Shown here: piece by piece, positions 8,863 through 15,601 of the stretch
Layout of the letters: every line of letters starts with the position of its first letter
How positions within the stretch are numbered: the first letter of the stretch is position 1
NCBI RefSeq assembly: GCF_020880995.1
Contig: NZ_JAJISD010000010.1
Coordinates: 152,688-216,687, forward strand
Origin: Reyranella aquatilis
GTDB taxonomy: Bacteria > Pseudomonadota > Alphaproteobacteria > Reyranellales > Reyranellaceae
Direction: 5' to 3'
Length of the DNA: 64,000 nucleotides
Translations under genes and position numbers: made by a program
Notes under the pieces: generated by a model
Seen by the model: only the letters and a program-made list of their open reading frames with translations
Told to the model about the DNA's origin: nothing
The model's database searches: none

Positions 8863-9869
8863 CTGCGGCTGGTCTCAACCTTGAGGAAGCGGTCATGGGC
8901 GCCGGCCGCGCCCAGCCACAATTCGTTCCATGCGTCGAAGCCGGCCAGCGGGTCGGCAAGCTGCAGCTCGCGGGCGAGCTTCCAGCCTTCCATGCGAACG
9001 GTGACGGCACCGTCCTTCTCCTCCGCCGTAACCGCTTCGCCTTCGGCCGTCAGGACCGCGGTCAGCCAGCGTGCGAACAGCCGGGCGCTGTCGAGGTCGC
9101 CGGTCTCGACGTCGGTCGGCAGGTCGAGCTCGCGCGCCGTCTCCTCGTGGAACTGCAGCCCGACCAGGCGCGCGACGCGGCCCATCTCCAGTTGCGCGTC
9201 CTTCGGGCCGAGCTGGTCCTGCAGCACCGGCAGCATGGTCTGGACGTAGCCCATCGCGTAGGAGCGGAAGGTGCGCAGGCGGCGCTCCTCGGGCCAGCTG
9301 GCGGTCTCGAGTTTCGGCTGCGTCTTCCAGTCGATGCGCGGCATCTCCTCGTCATAGGCGAAGCGCACGCGCTCCTCCTCCTTCAGCGGACGGCCATAGT
9401 CGCAATAGTAGCCTTCGAGGCCGGGCTTGCCGTCGACCGTCATGCCGGTGCAGACGAAGCCGAGGCCGGGGTTCTTCAAGGAGACGCCGTTGTGGCCGTG
9501 CCAGGCATACAGGAAGGCCGCCGAGACTTCGTGCGGCACGGCGGCGATGGCGGTGCCCTTCCACATCCAGCGCGGCGGCGGATAGCGCACCCAGGCCTTG
9601 CTGTCGCTCTCGCGCAGATAGCCGGTCTTCACGCCGCCCAGCGCGTTGGAGTGATAGTGGTAGAGCGCGCAGGCCGGCGCGTCCTTCTCGCCCGCGATGC
9701 CCAGCTTCTGAAGGCCCGGCAGGAACTTCTCGAGGTGCTGCCGGCGGAAGTGGCGGAAGATGTATTCCCGCGCCGTGTCGCTGCCGCGCCGCGACACGAG
9801 GCTGATGACCAGGCCGGTCATCAGCGCATTGTAGAGCGTGCCGACCGCCCGGTAGGCGGCCTCAGCCAT
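8814..9869 (-). CDS. Conserved hypothetical protein, 351 aa
   Basis: I do not recognise the family. The frame opens further upstream, but the ATG at 9869 fits because it overlaps the preceding gene by 8 bases, typical of translational coupling. The protein is soluble in appearance, without a signal peptide or clear membrane helix, and rich in Trp and Tyr (YYCDYGRPLKEEERVRF, WPEERRLRTFRSYAMGY). An acid-rich C-terminal half ends KGWQAAWRIAPR. It is the last of three minus-strand genes after a sulfurtransferase and a DUF1330 protein, so a joint catabolic or detoxifying role is possible but unproven. Confidence 0.7.
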   Translation of the reverse strand: MAEAAYRAVGTLYNALMTGLVISLVSRRGSDTAREYIFRHFRRQHLEKFLPGLQKLGIAGEKDAPACALYHYHSNALGGVKTGYLRESDSKAWVRYPPPRWMWKGTAIAAVPHEVSAAFLYAWHGHNGVSLKNPGLGFVCTGMTVDGKPGLEGYYCDYGRPLKEEERVRFAYDEEMPRIDWKTQPKLETASWPEERRLRTFRSYAMGYVQTMLPVLQDQLGPKDAQLEMGRVARLVGLQFHEETARELDLPTDVETGDLDSARLFARWLTAVLTAEGEAVTAEEKDGAVTVRMEGWKLARELQLADPLAGFDAWNELWLGAAGAHDRFLKVETSRSYGDKGWQAAWRIAPR

Positions 9870-10155
9870 TGTGGCCGTCGACCAGGATCGCCTTGGAATG
9901 ACCGGCCTTGAGGCGCATCGCGAGCACGGGCTTGTACTCCTCGGAGTGATAGAAGCGCTCGGCCTTGGCGCGGTCGGGGAACTCCAGCACCACGACGCGG
10001 GCCGGCGTCCAGCCACCTTCCAGGCTCGTGCAGTTGCCGCCGCGCACGATGAACTTGCCGCCGAACTTGGCGACGAGGCCCGGTGTGTGCTTGCGGTACT
10101 CGGCCATCAGCGCCTCGTCCTTGGTGTCGATCTCCACGATGATATAGGCCGTCAT
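9862..10155 (-). CDS. DUF1330 family protein
   Basis: 97 residues from the ATG at 10155, which has a good GAGGGAGGAAG site; a longer frame reading starts upstream but lacks one. The pattern MTAYIIVEIDTKDEALMAEYRKHTPGLVAKFGGKFIVRGG, then VVLEFPDRAKAERFYHSEEYKPVLAMR, is typical of DUF1330, a dimeric ferredoxin-like alpha/beta-barrel fold related to antibiotic-biosynthesis monooxygenases. No reaction is established. It lies 14 bases after the sulfurtransferase gene and overlaps the next gene by 8 bases, so all three are probably one transcript. Confidence 0.88.
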   Translation of the reverse strand: MTAYIIVEIDTKDEALMAEYRKHTPGLVAKFGGKFIVRGGNCTSLEGGWTPARVVVLEFPDRAKAERFYHSEEYKPVLAMRLKAGHSKAILVDGHNG

Positions 10156-10169
10156 TTCTTCCTCCCTCG

Positions 10170-11033
10170 TCAGCCAACTTCCATGGGCAGGGCCGGATCG
10201 TTGGCCCATTCCTGCATGGAATTGTCGTACACCGAGACGTTCCTGTGACCCAAGAGGGCGGTGAGCACGAACGCGTCGAGCGTGGCCGCTATGCCGCCGC
10301 CGCAGTAGACGAGAACACGCTTGTCAGGTGCGGCGCCGACGCCCTCGAAGGCCGCGCGCAGCTCGGCGATGGGCTTGAGGGCCTTGTCCGGTCCGAAGAG
10401 GCTTGCGGCCGGCACGCAGGATGAGCCGGCGATGCGGCCGGGACGGCCGTAGACCACGCCGCCCGCGCCATTGTGCTGGTCGTGGCTGAGCGCGTTAAGC
10501 GTCAGCATCGAGGCATCGCCGATCGCGCCCTTGATCGCATCCTTGTCGACGAAGATCTCCGGCCGGCCACGCAGCGAGAGCGTGGCGGGCGGGTGGGTCA
10601 CGGGCTCGGTCGAGAGCGGGCGTCCCTCCGCCTTCCACTTGTCGAGGCCGCCGTCGAGGATCGCCACCTCGTCGAAGCCGACGGCGCGCAGCATCCACCA
10701 GATGCGGCTCGCCCAGACGGGCGACGCGTGGCTGTAGAGGACCACGAAGGTGCCGTGTCCCACGCCCTTGGCTGCGAAGGCCTTGGTGAGATCCTCGAGC
10801 GAGGGCAGCGTGAAGCGCAGCTTCGAGTTCTTGTCGGAGAGATCGGCCTGGAGGTCGAGATAGGCCGCGCCTGGAATGTGGCCCTTGTCGTAGTTGGCGC
10901 GCCCGCTTTCGGCGATGTAGCGCCCGTCGGGCCCGGGCTTGAGATAGGTGGTGCAGTCGAACACGCGTAGCGCGGGGGCGCCGAGCTGGCGTGCGAGGTC
11001 GTCGGTCGTGATCAGGTTGGCCGAATGGGCCAT
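10170..11033 (-). CDS. Two-domain rhodanese-type sulfurtransferase
   Basis: 287 residues, the size of tandem rhodanese/3-mercaptopyruvate sulfurtransferases. The N-terminal domain is inactive (LRVFDCTTYL, GHIPGAAYLDLQADLSD) and has the linker VVLYSH. The C-terminal domain carries the active-site loop VYCGGGIAAT with nucleophile C244. The loop CGGGIA differs from both classic rhodanese (CRKGVT) and mercaptopyruvate (CG[ST]GVT) types, so donor specificity is open. Cytoplasmic. A hairpin at 11037-11059 encloses its ribosome-binding site. First of a three-gene run. Confidence 0.88.
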   Translation of the reverse strand: MAHSANLITTDDLARQLGAPALRVFDCTTYLKPGPDGRYIAESGRANYDKGHIPGAAYLDLQADLSDKNSKLRFTLPSLEDLTKAFAAKGVGHGTFVVLYSHASPVWASRIWWMLRAVGFDEVAILDGGLDKWKAEGRPLSTEPVTHPPATLSLRGRPEIFVDKDAIKGAIGDASMLTLNALSHDQHNGAGGVVYGRPGRIAGSSCVPAASLFGPDKALKPIAELRAAFEGVGAAPDKRVLVYCGGGIAATLDAFVLTALLGHRNVSVYDNSMQEWANDPALPMEVG

Positions 11034-11036
11034 GTC

Positions 11037-11059
11037 GCTCTCCCGGGGTTGGGGAGAGC
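11037..11059 (-). promoter_or_regulatory. Hairpin enclosing the ribosome site of the sulfurtransferase gene
   Basis: On the minus strand, GCTCTCCC-n7-GGGAGAGC forms a perfect 8-bp stem. The right arm (GGGAG) is the Shine-Dalgarno sequence, ending about 3 bases before the ATG at 11033. Folding would hide the ribosome site, so this could be a simple translational switch or just the end of the upstream unit. Confidence 0.5.
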
Positions 11060-11090
11060 GGAGACTAGCGCGGTTCTCGGGAGAGGCGCG

Positions 11091-11438
11091 TTAAATCGTC
11101 TTCGACGGCAGCGGCGGAACGCTGACCGGGCCGGAGGAAGGCGCGGCGGCGGTCGGCGCGCTCGTCGGGGCATTGAGCTGGCCGACGTCGGGTGACTTCG
11201 GCGCCGCGGGCGTGGCCGACGGCTTCTTGGTCTTCTTCGCCGGCTGCGCCTTGGCGACCTGGACCTTCTTCAGGCAGGCGCTGCGCTGCGAGCTGCTCTT
11301 GATCTTGTTGCAAGACGCGGCGGACGGGCCGGCCTTGGGCTTCGCCGTCGGGGCGGGCATCGTCTCGTCCTGTGCGAAGGACGGAGCGGCAAAGGCGACC
11401 GCAGCCAGGGCGGCCATGCTGGCGATCAAAAGACGCAT
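11091..11438 (-). CDS. Small secreted protein, Pro/Ala/Lys-rich
   Basis: 115 residues. A clear signal peptide MRLLIASMAALAAVAFAAPSFAQ is followed by a disordered, Pro/Ala/Lys/Ser-rich chain. One short structured-looking part, SCNKIKSSSQRSACLKK, has two Cys 12 residues apart that could form a disulfide. I do not know a function; periplasmic location is inferred from the signal. It is transcribed divergently from the AEC transporter across an AT-rich 130-base gap. Confidence 0.75.
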   Translation of the reverse strand: MRLLIASMAALAAVAFAAPSFAQDETMPAPTAKPKAGPSAASCNKIKSSSQRSACLKKVQVAKAQPAKKTKKPSATPAAPKSPDVGQLNAPTSAPTAAAPSSGPVSVPPLPSKTI

Positions 11439-11568
11439 GATTATCTCCCGGGCCGCTTGCGAAGGAGGGGGGACGAGTGCGGCCTCGCTTTACCCTTAAA
11501 ATGCTATGTGATTTGTGCCGTTTATGTCAAATTCTTAATAGGTTAGTGCAGCTGCAAACGGACAGCCC
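11439..11568. promoter_or_regulatory. AT-rich divergent promoter region
   Basis: The gap between the secreted-protein gene and the AEC transporter gene is the most AT-rich stretch of the first 15 kb (ATGCTATGTGATTTGTG, then TCAAATTCTTAATAGG). It must hold promoters for both genes. I could not place -35 and -10 boxes with confidence. Confidence 0.45.
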
Positions 11569-12507
11569 TTGCAGGCCATTCTCAACGTCGCCTTCCCGAT
11601 CTTCGGCGTCATCCTGGCGGGCTTCCTGGCTGGCCGATGGCGCATCCTGGGGCCAGAGGCGACCACGGCACTGAACGCCTTCGTGAGCTATTTCGCCCTG
11701 CCGGTGCTGTTCTTCGGCACCTTGGCGCGCACGCCGGTCGCCGCCGTGCTCGACCCTGCCCTGATGACCGGGTTCACGATTGCCGTGGTCGCAACCTTCG
11801 TCGTGGGCATGGTGACGACGCGGCTGGTTTCGCGCGGCGGACTTGCCGCGATGAGCCTGCAGGGCATCGCAGCTTCCTGGGGCAATGTCGGCTACATGGG
11901 CGTGCCGCTCTGCCTGGCGGCCTTCGGCGAGCAGGGGCTGCCCCCGGCCATGCTGACCGTGATCGTGACGGCCGTCGTCTCGATGGTGTTCGGGGTCATG
12001 CTCATCGAACTTGAGGTCGCCGCCGGCCACGGCCCGGTTCGCACCTTCCTGCGGGCGGCCTTCAACGTGGCACGCAATCCCCTGCCGGTTTCCATCGGCC
12101 TGGGCATCCTGGCCTCCTGGATCGGCCTGCCGATCCCGCTGCCGGTCGAGAAGTGGCTCGACCTCATGGGCGCCGCCGCCGCGCCCTGCGCGCTGTTCGC
12201 CATCGGGCTCTTTCTGTCCGACAAGTCGATCAAGAGCGGGCTGGCCGAAGCAGGGCTCGCCACGCTGATCAAGCTGCTGCTGCAGCCGCTGGCGGCGCTG
12301 CTGATCCTGCCGTTCTTCGTGCCGATCGATTCGATCGCGGGCAAAGTGGCGCTGCTGATGGCGTCGCTGCCGACGGCGGCCAACGCCTTCGTGCTGGCCA
12401 AGCAGTTCGACATCTCGGTCGAACAGAACACGGCATCCGTGCTGCTGACGACGGCCTTCTCGGTCGTCACGGTTTCTGCTTTGCTGGTATGGCTGCGCGT
12501 CACCTGA
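11569..12507 (+). CDS. AEC-family (auxin efflux carrier type) transporter
   Basis: 312 residues starting at a TTG; an in-frame stop at 11539 and the lack of other start codons support it. Ten hydrophobic segments form two five-helix halves, with the GNVGYMGVPL motif in helix 4 and SLPTAANAFVLAKQF in helix 9, both typical of AEC carriers (malonate or other dicarboxylate transporters in bacteria, PIN proteins in plants). An inner-membrane secondary transporter; substrate unknown. mscL starts 23 bases downstream and may share the transcript. Confidence 0.88.
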   Translation: MQAILNVAFPIFGVILAGFLAGRWRILGPEATTALNAFVSYFALPVLFFGTLARTPVAAVLDPALMTGFTIAVVATFVVGMVTTRLVSRGGLAAMSLQGIAASWGNVGYMGVPLCLAAFGEQGLPPAMLTVIVTAVVSMVFGVMLIELEVAAGHGPVRTFLRAAFNVARNPLPVSIGLGILASWIGLPIPLPVEKWLDLMGAAAAPCALFAIGLFLSDKSIKSGLAEAGLATLIKLLLQPLAALLILPFFVPIDSIAGKVALLMASLPTAANAFVLAKQFDISVEQNTASVLLTTAFSVVTVSALLVWLRVT

Positions 12508-12530
12508 CGACGACAAGGGGGAGAAAGTCG

Positions 12531-12953
12531 ATGCTGCAGGAATTCAAGAAGTTCGCGATGCGCGGAAACGTCGTGGATCTCGCCATCGGCGTGATCATCG
12601 GCGCGGCCTTCAGCAAGATCATCGACTCGCTGGTCGGCGACATCATCATGCCGATCATCGGCCGCATCGCCGGCGGGCTCGACTTCACCAACTACTTCAT
12701 CGGCCTGACGCCGGCCGCCAGCCAGGCCGCCACCTACGACGCCGCCAAGAAGGCCGGCGCGACCCTGGGCTACGGCACCTTCCTGACGGTGACGGTCAAC
12801 TTCCTGATCATCGCCTGGGTCCTGTTCCTCGTGATCAAGGGCATGAACCGCGTGGTCAAGCAGGAGGAGGCCGCGCCTGCGCCGCCCGCGCCGCCGACCA
12901 AGGAGCAGGAGCTGCTGACGGAGATCCGCGACCTGCTGAAGGCGCGCGGCTAG
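12531..12953 (+). CDS. mscL: Large-conductance mechanosensitive channel MscL
   Basis: 140 residues (E. coli 136). The N-terminal amphipathic helix MLQEFKKFAMRGNVVDLAIGVIIGAAF leads into TM1, which lines the pore, then a periplasmic loop with FTNYFIGL, TM2 (FLTVTVNFLIIAWVLFLVIKGMNR) and the C-terminal helix bundle EQELLTEIRDLL. The homopentamer opens under membrane tension to release solutes on hypo-osmotic shock. A GGGGGAGAAAG site precedes the ATG. The stop overlaps the convergent dapA stop by 4 bases. Confidence 0.97.
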   Translation: MLQEFKKFAMRGNVVDLAIGVIIGAAFSKIIDSLVGDIIMPIIGRIAGGLDFTNYFIGLTPAASQAATYDAAKKAGATLGYGTFLTVTVNFLIIAWVLFLVIKGMNRVVKQEEAAPAPPAPPTKEQELLTEIRDLLKARG

Positions 12954-13837
12954 GCCGCCGCCTTCTTCTCGGCGAAGACGGCATCGAGCCGGCGGGCGAG
13001 TCCGTCGGAGATCTTCGTGAGCGGCAGCCGGCATTCCGGCGATGCGATCAGACCCTGCCGCCACAGGAGATGCTTGATCGGCATGGGATTGGCTTCGGCG
13101 AACAGCATCGGCACGAAGCGGCTGAGCGGGGCCCAGGCCTTACGCGCACCCGATAGATCCTCCGCGCGGAAGCAGCGCTCGACCTCGACGAAGCCTTCGC
13201 TCATCACGTGGCTTGCCGCCAGGATGCCGCCCTCGGCGCCGTTGGCACGCATGGTGAAGAACAGCGCGTCCTCGCCGGTCAGTACGGCGAAGTCCGCCGG
13301 CTTGCGGCGCAGCAGCTCGAGCGACTGCTCGACGCTGCCTGAACTGTCCTTCACCCCCACGATGTTCGGTACCTCGGCCAGTTCGAGCAGTGAATCGTTG
13401 GAGAGGTTCACCGCGGTCCGGTAGGGGATGTTGTAGATCACGACATTGCTGTCGGTGGCATCGGCGATGCGCCGGAAATGCGCAACCAGCCCGTCCTGGC
13501 TCGGACGGTTGTAGTAGGGGCACACCGACAGGATGCCGGCAATCGGCAGGTGACGCAGCCGCTTCAGTTCCTTTTCGACCTTGGCGGTGGCGTTGCCGCC
13601 TACACCCGCGAACACCGGCACGCGGCCGTCGGCGACGGCCAGGGTGCGCTCGATGACGGCGGCGATCTCGTCCTCGTCGAGCGCCGGCGCTTCGCCCGTC
13701 GTGCCGAGCGGCAGCAGCCCGTCGACGCCTTTGGCGATGTAGTGGTTCACCAGCCGGTCGTAGCTTTCGAAGTCGATGGCGCCGTCCTTGAACGGCGTGA
13801 CGAGGGGGAGCCAGAGGCCCGAGATCTTCGCGGTCAT
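12950..13837 (-). CDS. dapA: 4-hydroxy-tetrahydrodipicolinate synthase (DapA family)
   Basis: 295 residues, a class I aldolase TIM barrel. All DHDPS catalytic residues are in place: GTTGE (45-49), Y109 in PYYNRP, Y135 and R140 in YNIPYRT, and Schiff-base K163 in VGVKDSSG. DHDPS condenses pyruvate with aspartate semialdehyde, the first step to lysine and diaminopimelate. The gene stands alone and faces a LysR regulator, so it could also be a paralogue used for sugar-acid breakdown; the R140 carboxylate contact favours true DHDPS or a close relative. Confidence 0.82.
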   Translation of the reverse strand: MTAKISGLWLPLVTPFKDGAIDFESYDRLVNHYIAKGVDGLLPLGTTGEAPALDEDEIAAVIERTLAVADGRVPVFAGVGGNATAKVEKELKRLRHLPIAGILSVCPYYNRPSQDGLVAHFRRIADATDSNVVIYNIPYRTAVNLSNDSLLELAEVPNIVGVKDSSGSVEQSLELLRRKPADFAVLTGEDALFFTMRANGAEGGILAASHVMSEGFVEVERCFRAEDLSGARKAWAPLSRFVPMLFAEANPMPIKHLLWRQGLIASPECRLPLTKISDGLARRLDAVFAEKKAAA

Positions 13838-13867
13838 GACGGTACGCTAGGGCTAGCCGAGGAATAA

Positions 13868-13885
13868 CAAAAACGAATGTTTTTG
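13868..13885. promoter_or_regulatory. Candidate LysR operator between dapA-like gene and lysR
   Basis: CAAAAAC-gaat-GTTTTTG is a perfect 7-4-7 palindrome in the 80-base divergent gap, containing the T-N11-A arrangement expected of LysR-type sites. It lies 31 bases from the dapA ATG and 33 bases from the lysR ATG, well placed for control of both. Confidence 0.55.
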
Positions 13886-13917
13886 ATGGGATCGTTCGGA
13901 AATGATTATATGTTCGA

Positions 13918-14787
13918 ATGCGAAGGGATCTCGACATGGCGCTGGTGCGCGCCTTCCTCACCGTCGTTGAAGCCGGCGGGGTCACGCGCGCGGCTACCGC
14001 GCTCGGCATGAGCCAGGCCGCCGCCAGCCAGCAGATCAAGCGTCTGGAGGAGGCGCTCGACTGCCGGCTGTTCATGCGCCAGGGGCGAGGGCTTGCGCTG
14101 GCGCCGGCCGGCGAGCGGCTGCTCGAACAGGCGCGCCGCCTGGTGGCGATGAACGACGAGGTCTGGTCGTCGATGCGCGCGCCGCAGTTCGAGGGCGAGG
14201 TCCGCTTCGGCGTTCCCTACGACATCATCGGCAGCTTCGTGCCGGCGATCCTGCGGCGCTTCGCCAAGGCGCAGCCAAGGGTGCGCGTGAGCCTCGTCTG
14301 CGAGGATTCGCGCGTGATCCGCGAGGAGCTGAAGTCGGGCGGCGTCGATCTGGCCATGACGACGGAGACCGACTGCGGCCGGCACGGCGAGACCCTGCGC
14401 ACCGACCGGCTGGTCTGGGTCGGCGCGGCCGATGGTGACGCCCACCTCAAGGATCCGCTTCCGGTGTCGCTCGGCGCGCCGACCTGCGTCTTCCGTCCCG
14501 TCGCGGTCGAGGCACTGGGCAAGGCACGACGCGACTGGCGCGCCGTGTGCGAGGTGAGCCGGCTGGAGCCGGTCTATGCCGTGCTGGAGGCGGGACTGGC
14601 GGTGGCGCCGCTGCTGCGCTCCTCCGTCCCCGAGCGCTTCGTCATCCTGGGCCGCGAGGCGAAGCTGCCGACGCTGCCGGAATTCCGCATCAACCTCTAT
14701 GCGCCGCCGGGACTGGGGCCGGCCGCCCGCGATCTGGCCGATCACGTGCGGGCGAGCTTTTCCGGCCGGCCCCGCACCGCCGTGTAA
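13918..14787 (+). CDS. LysR-family transcriptional regulator
   Basis: 289 residues. The N-terminal winged helix-turn-helix (residues 6-64: LVRAFLTVVEAGGVTRAATALGMSQAAASQQIKRLEEALDC in outline) is the standard LysR DNA-binding domain. The effector-binding domain (about 90-285) has the two-lobed periplasmic-binding-protein fold, beginning GEVRFGVPYDIIG. Its divergent position to the dapA-like gene, with a palindrome between, suggests it controls that gene. The ligand is unknown. Confidence 0.92.
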   Translation: MRRDLDMALVRAFLTVVEAGGVTRAATALGMSQAAASQQIKRLEEALDCRLFMRQGRGLALAPAGERLLEQARRLVAMNDEVWSSMRAPQFEGEVRFGVPYDIIGSFVPAILRRFAKAQPRVRVSLVCEDSRVIREELKSGGVDLAMTTETDCGRHGETLRTDRLVWVGAADGDAHLKDPLPVSLGAPTCVFRPVAVEALGKARRDWRAVCEVSRLEPVYAVLEAGLAVAPLLRSSVPERFVILGREAKLPTLPEFRINLYAPPGLGPAARDLADHVRASFSGRPRTAV

Positions 14788-14917
14788 CGTCTCCGTCAAC
14801 AATTGATACCAAGCGACCCCTGTGCGGGAACCGCATCCGCCCGTATCTTCGCGGGCATGGAGCGACGCGGTTCGAGAGATCGCCGCGGCGCCAGCGAGTT
14901 TAGAGGGGGCGTCTGGG

Positions 14918-14955
14918 GGCCTGGAGAGTGCAAACTCTCCGGGCCCTCTTTTTTT
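14918..14955 (+). terminator. Strong intrinsic terminator, possible end of a small RNA
   Basis: A 12-bp stem with one G-U pair, GGCCTGGAGAGT / ACTCTCCGGGCC around the loop GCAA, runs into CTCTTTTTTT. It is one of the clearest rho-independent terminators in the window, yet lies 131 bases past the lysR stop. It either ends the lysR transcript late or belongs to a small RNA encoded in about 14790-14955; no short coding frame there looks convincing. Confidence 0.75.
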
Positions 14956-15013
14956 GCCGACATGAAACGGTCATGGAGGCGTGTTTGATCCCGGCGTCTC
15001 ACAGGAGGATCGG

Positions 15014-15601
15014 ATGATGGCAGCAGCAGGCGAGTCCGCGCTCGACAGGCCGCAGGGCAGCCTGGTGGTACGTCCCTCGACGGAAAACGACGTGGCGGCC
15101 ATGATCGCGATCTACACGCATCACATCACGCGCGGCCTCGGGGAAGTCGACATCGAGCCGACGCAGGCCGACGACATCAAGCGCCGGCGCAAGAACATGC
15201 TGCGGCGCCGGCTGCCGCATCTCGCAGCTGAGCGAGACGGCGCGATCGTGGGCTATGCCTACGCGGTGCCGTTCCGCAAGCGTCCTGCCTATCGCTACGC
15301 GGTCAAGCATTCGATCTACGTCCATCCCCGGCACGTCGGAACCGGGATCGGCCGCCAGCTCCTGCCGGCGCTGATCGAGGCCTGCGCCAGTGTCGGCTAT
15401 CGCCAGATGTTCGCCTATATCGACGCCGACAACGTCGCATCGCTCAGCCTGCACGAGGCGCACGGTTTTCGCCGCGCCGGCCTGCTTCAAGGTGTGGGCT
15501 TCAAGTACGGCAAATGGGCCGACAGCGTCCTGATGCAGCGCGCCATCGGCGCGGGCACCACGACGCCGCCGGTCGAGATCGCCTACTCGCGCACCACGTA
15601 G
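15014..15601 (+). CDS. GNAT-family N-acetyltransferase (phosphinothricin acetyltransferase-like)
   Basis: 195 residues from the ATG at 15014, which follows an exact AGGAGGAT site; an upstream GTG in frame has none. VRPSTENDVAAMIAIYTHHI and the acetyl-CoA loop VHPRHVGTGIGRQLL (motif A, Q/RxxGxG/A form), then YIDADNVASLSLHEAHGFRRAG, are typical of the Pat/Bar-like branch, which acetylates phosphinothricin, methionine sulfoximine or similar amino-acid analogues. Substrate uncertain. The 3' end overlaps the convergent decarboxylase gene by 19 bases. Confidence 0.88.
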   Translation: MMAAAGESALDRPQGSLVVRPSTENDVAAMIAIYTHHITRGLGEVDIEPTQADDIKRRRKNMLRRRLPHLAAERDGAIVGYAYAVPFRKRPAYRYAVKHSIYVHPRHVGTGIGRQLLPALIEACASVGYRQMFAYIDADNVASLSLHEAHGFRRAGLLQGVGFKYGKWADSVLMQRAIGAGTTTPPVEIAYSRTT

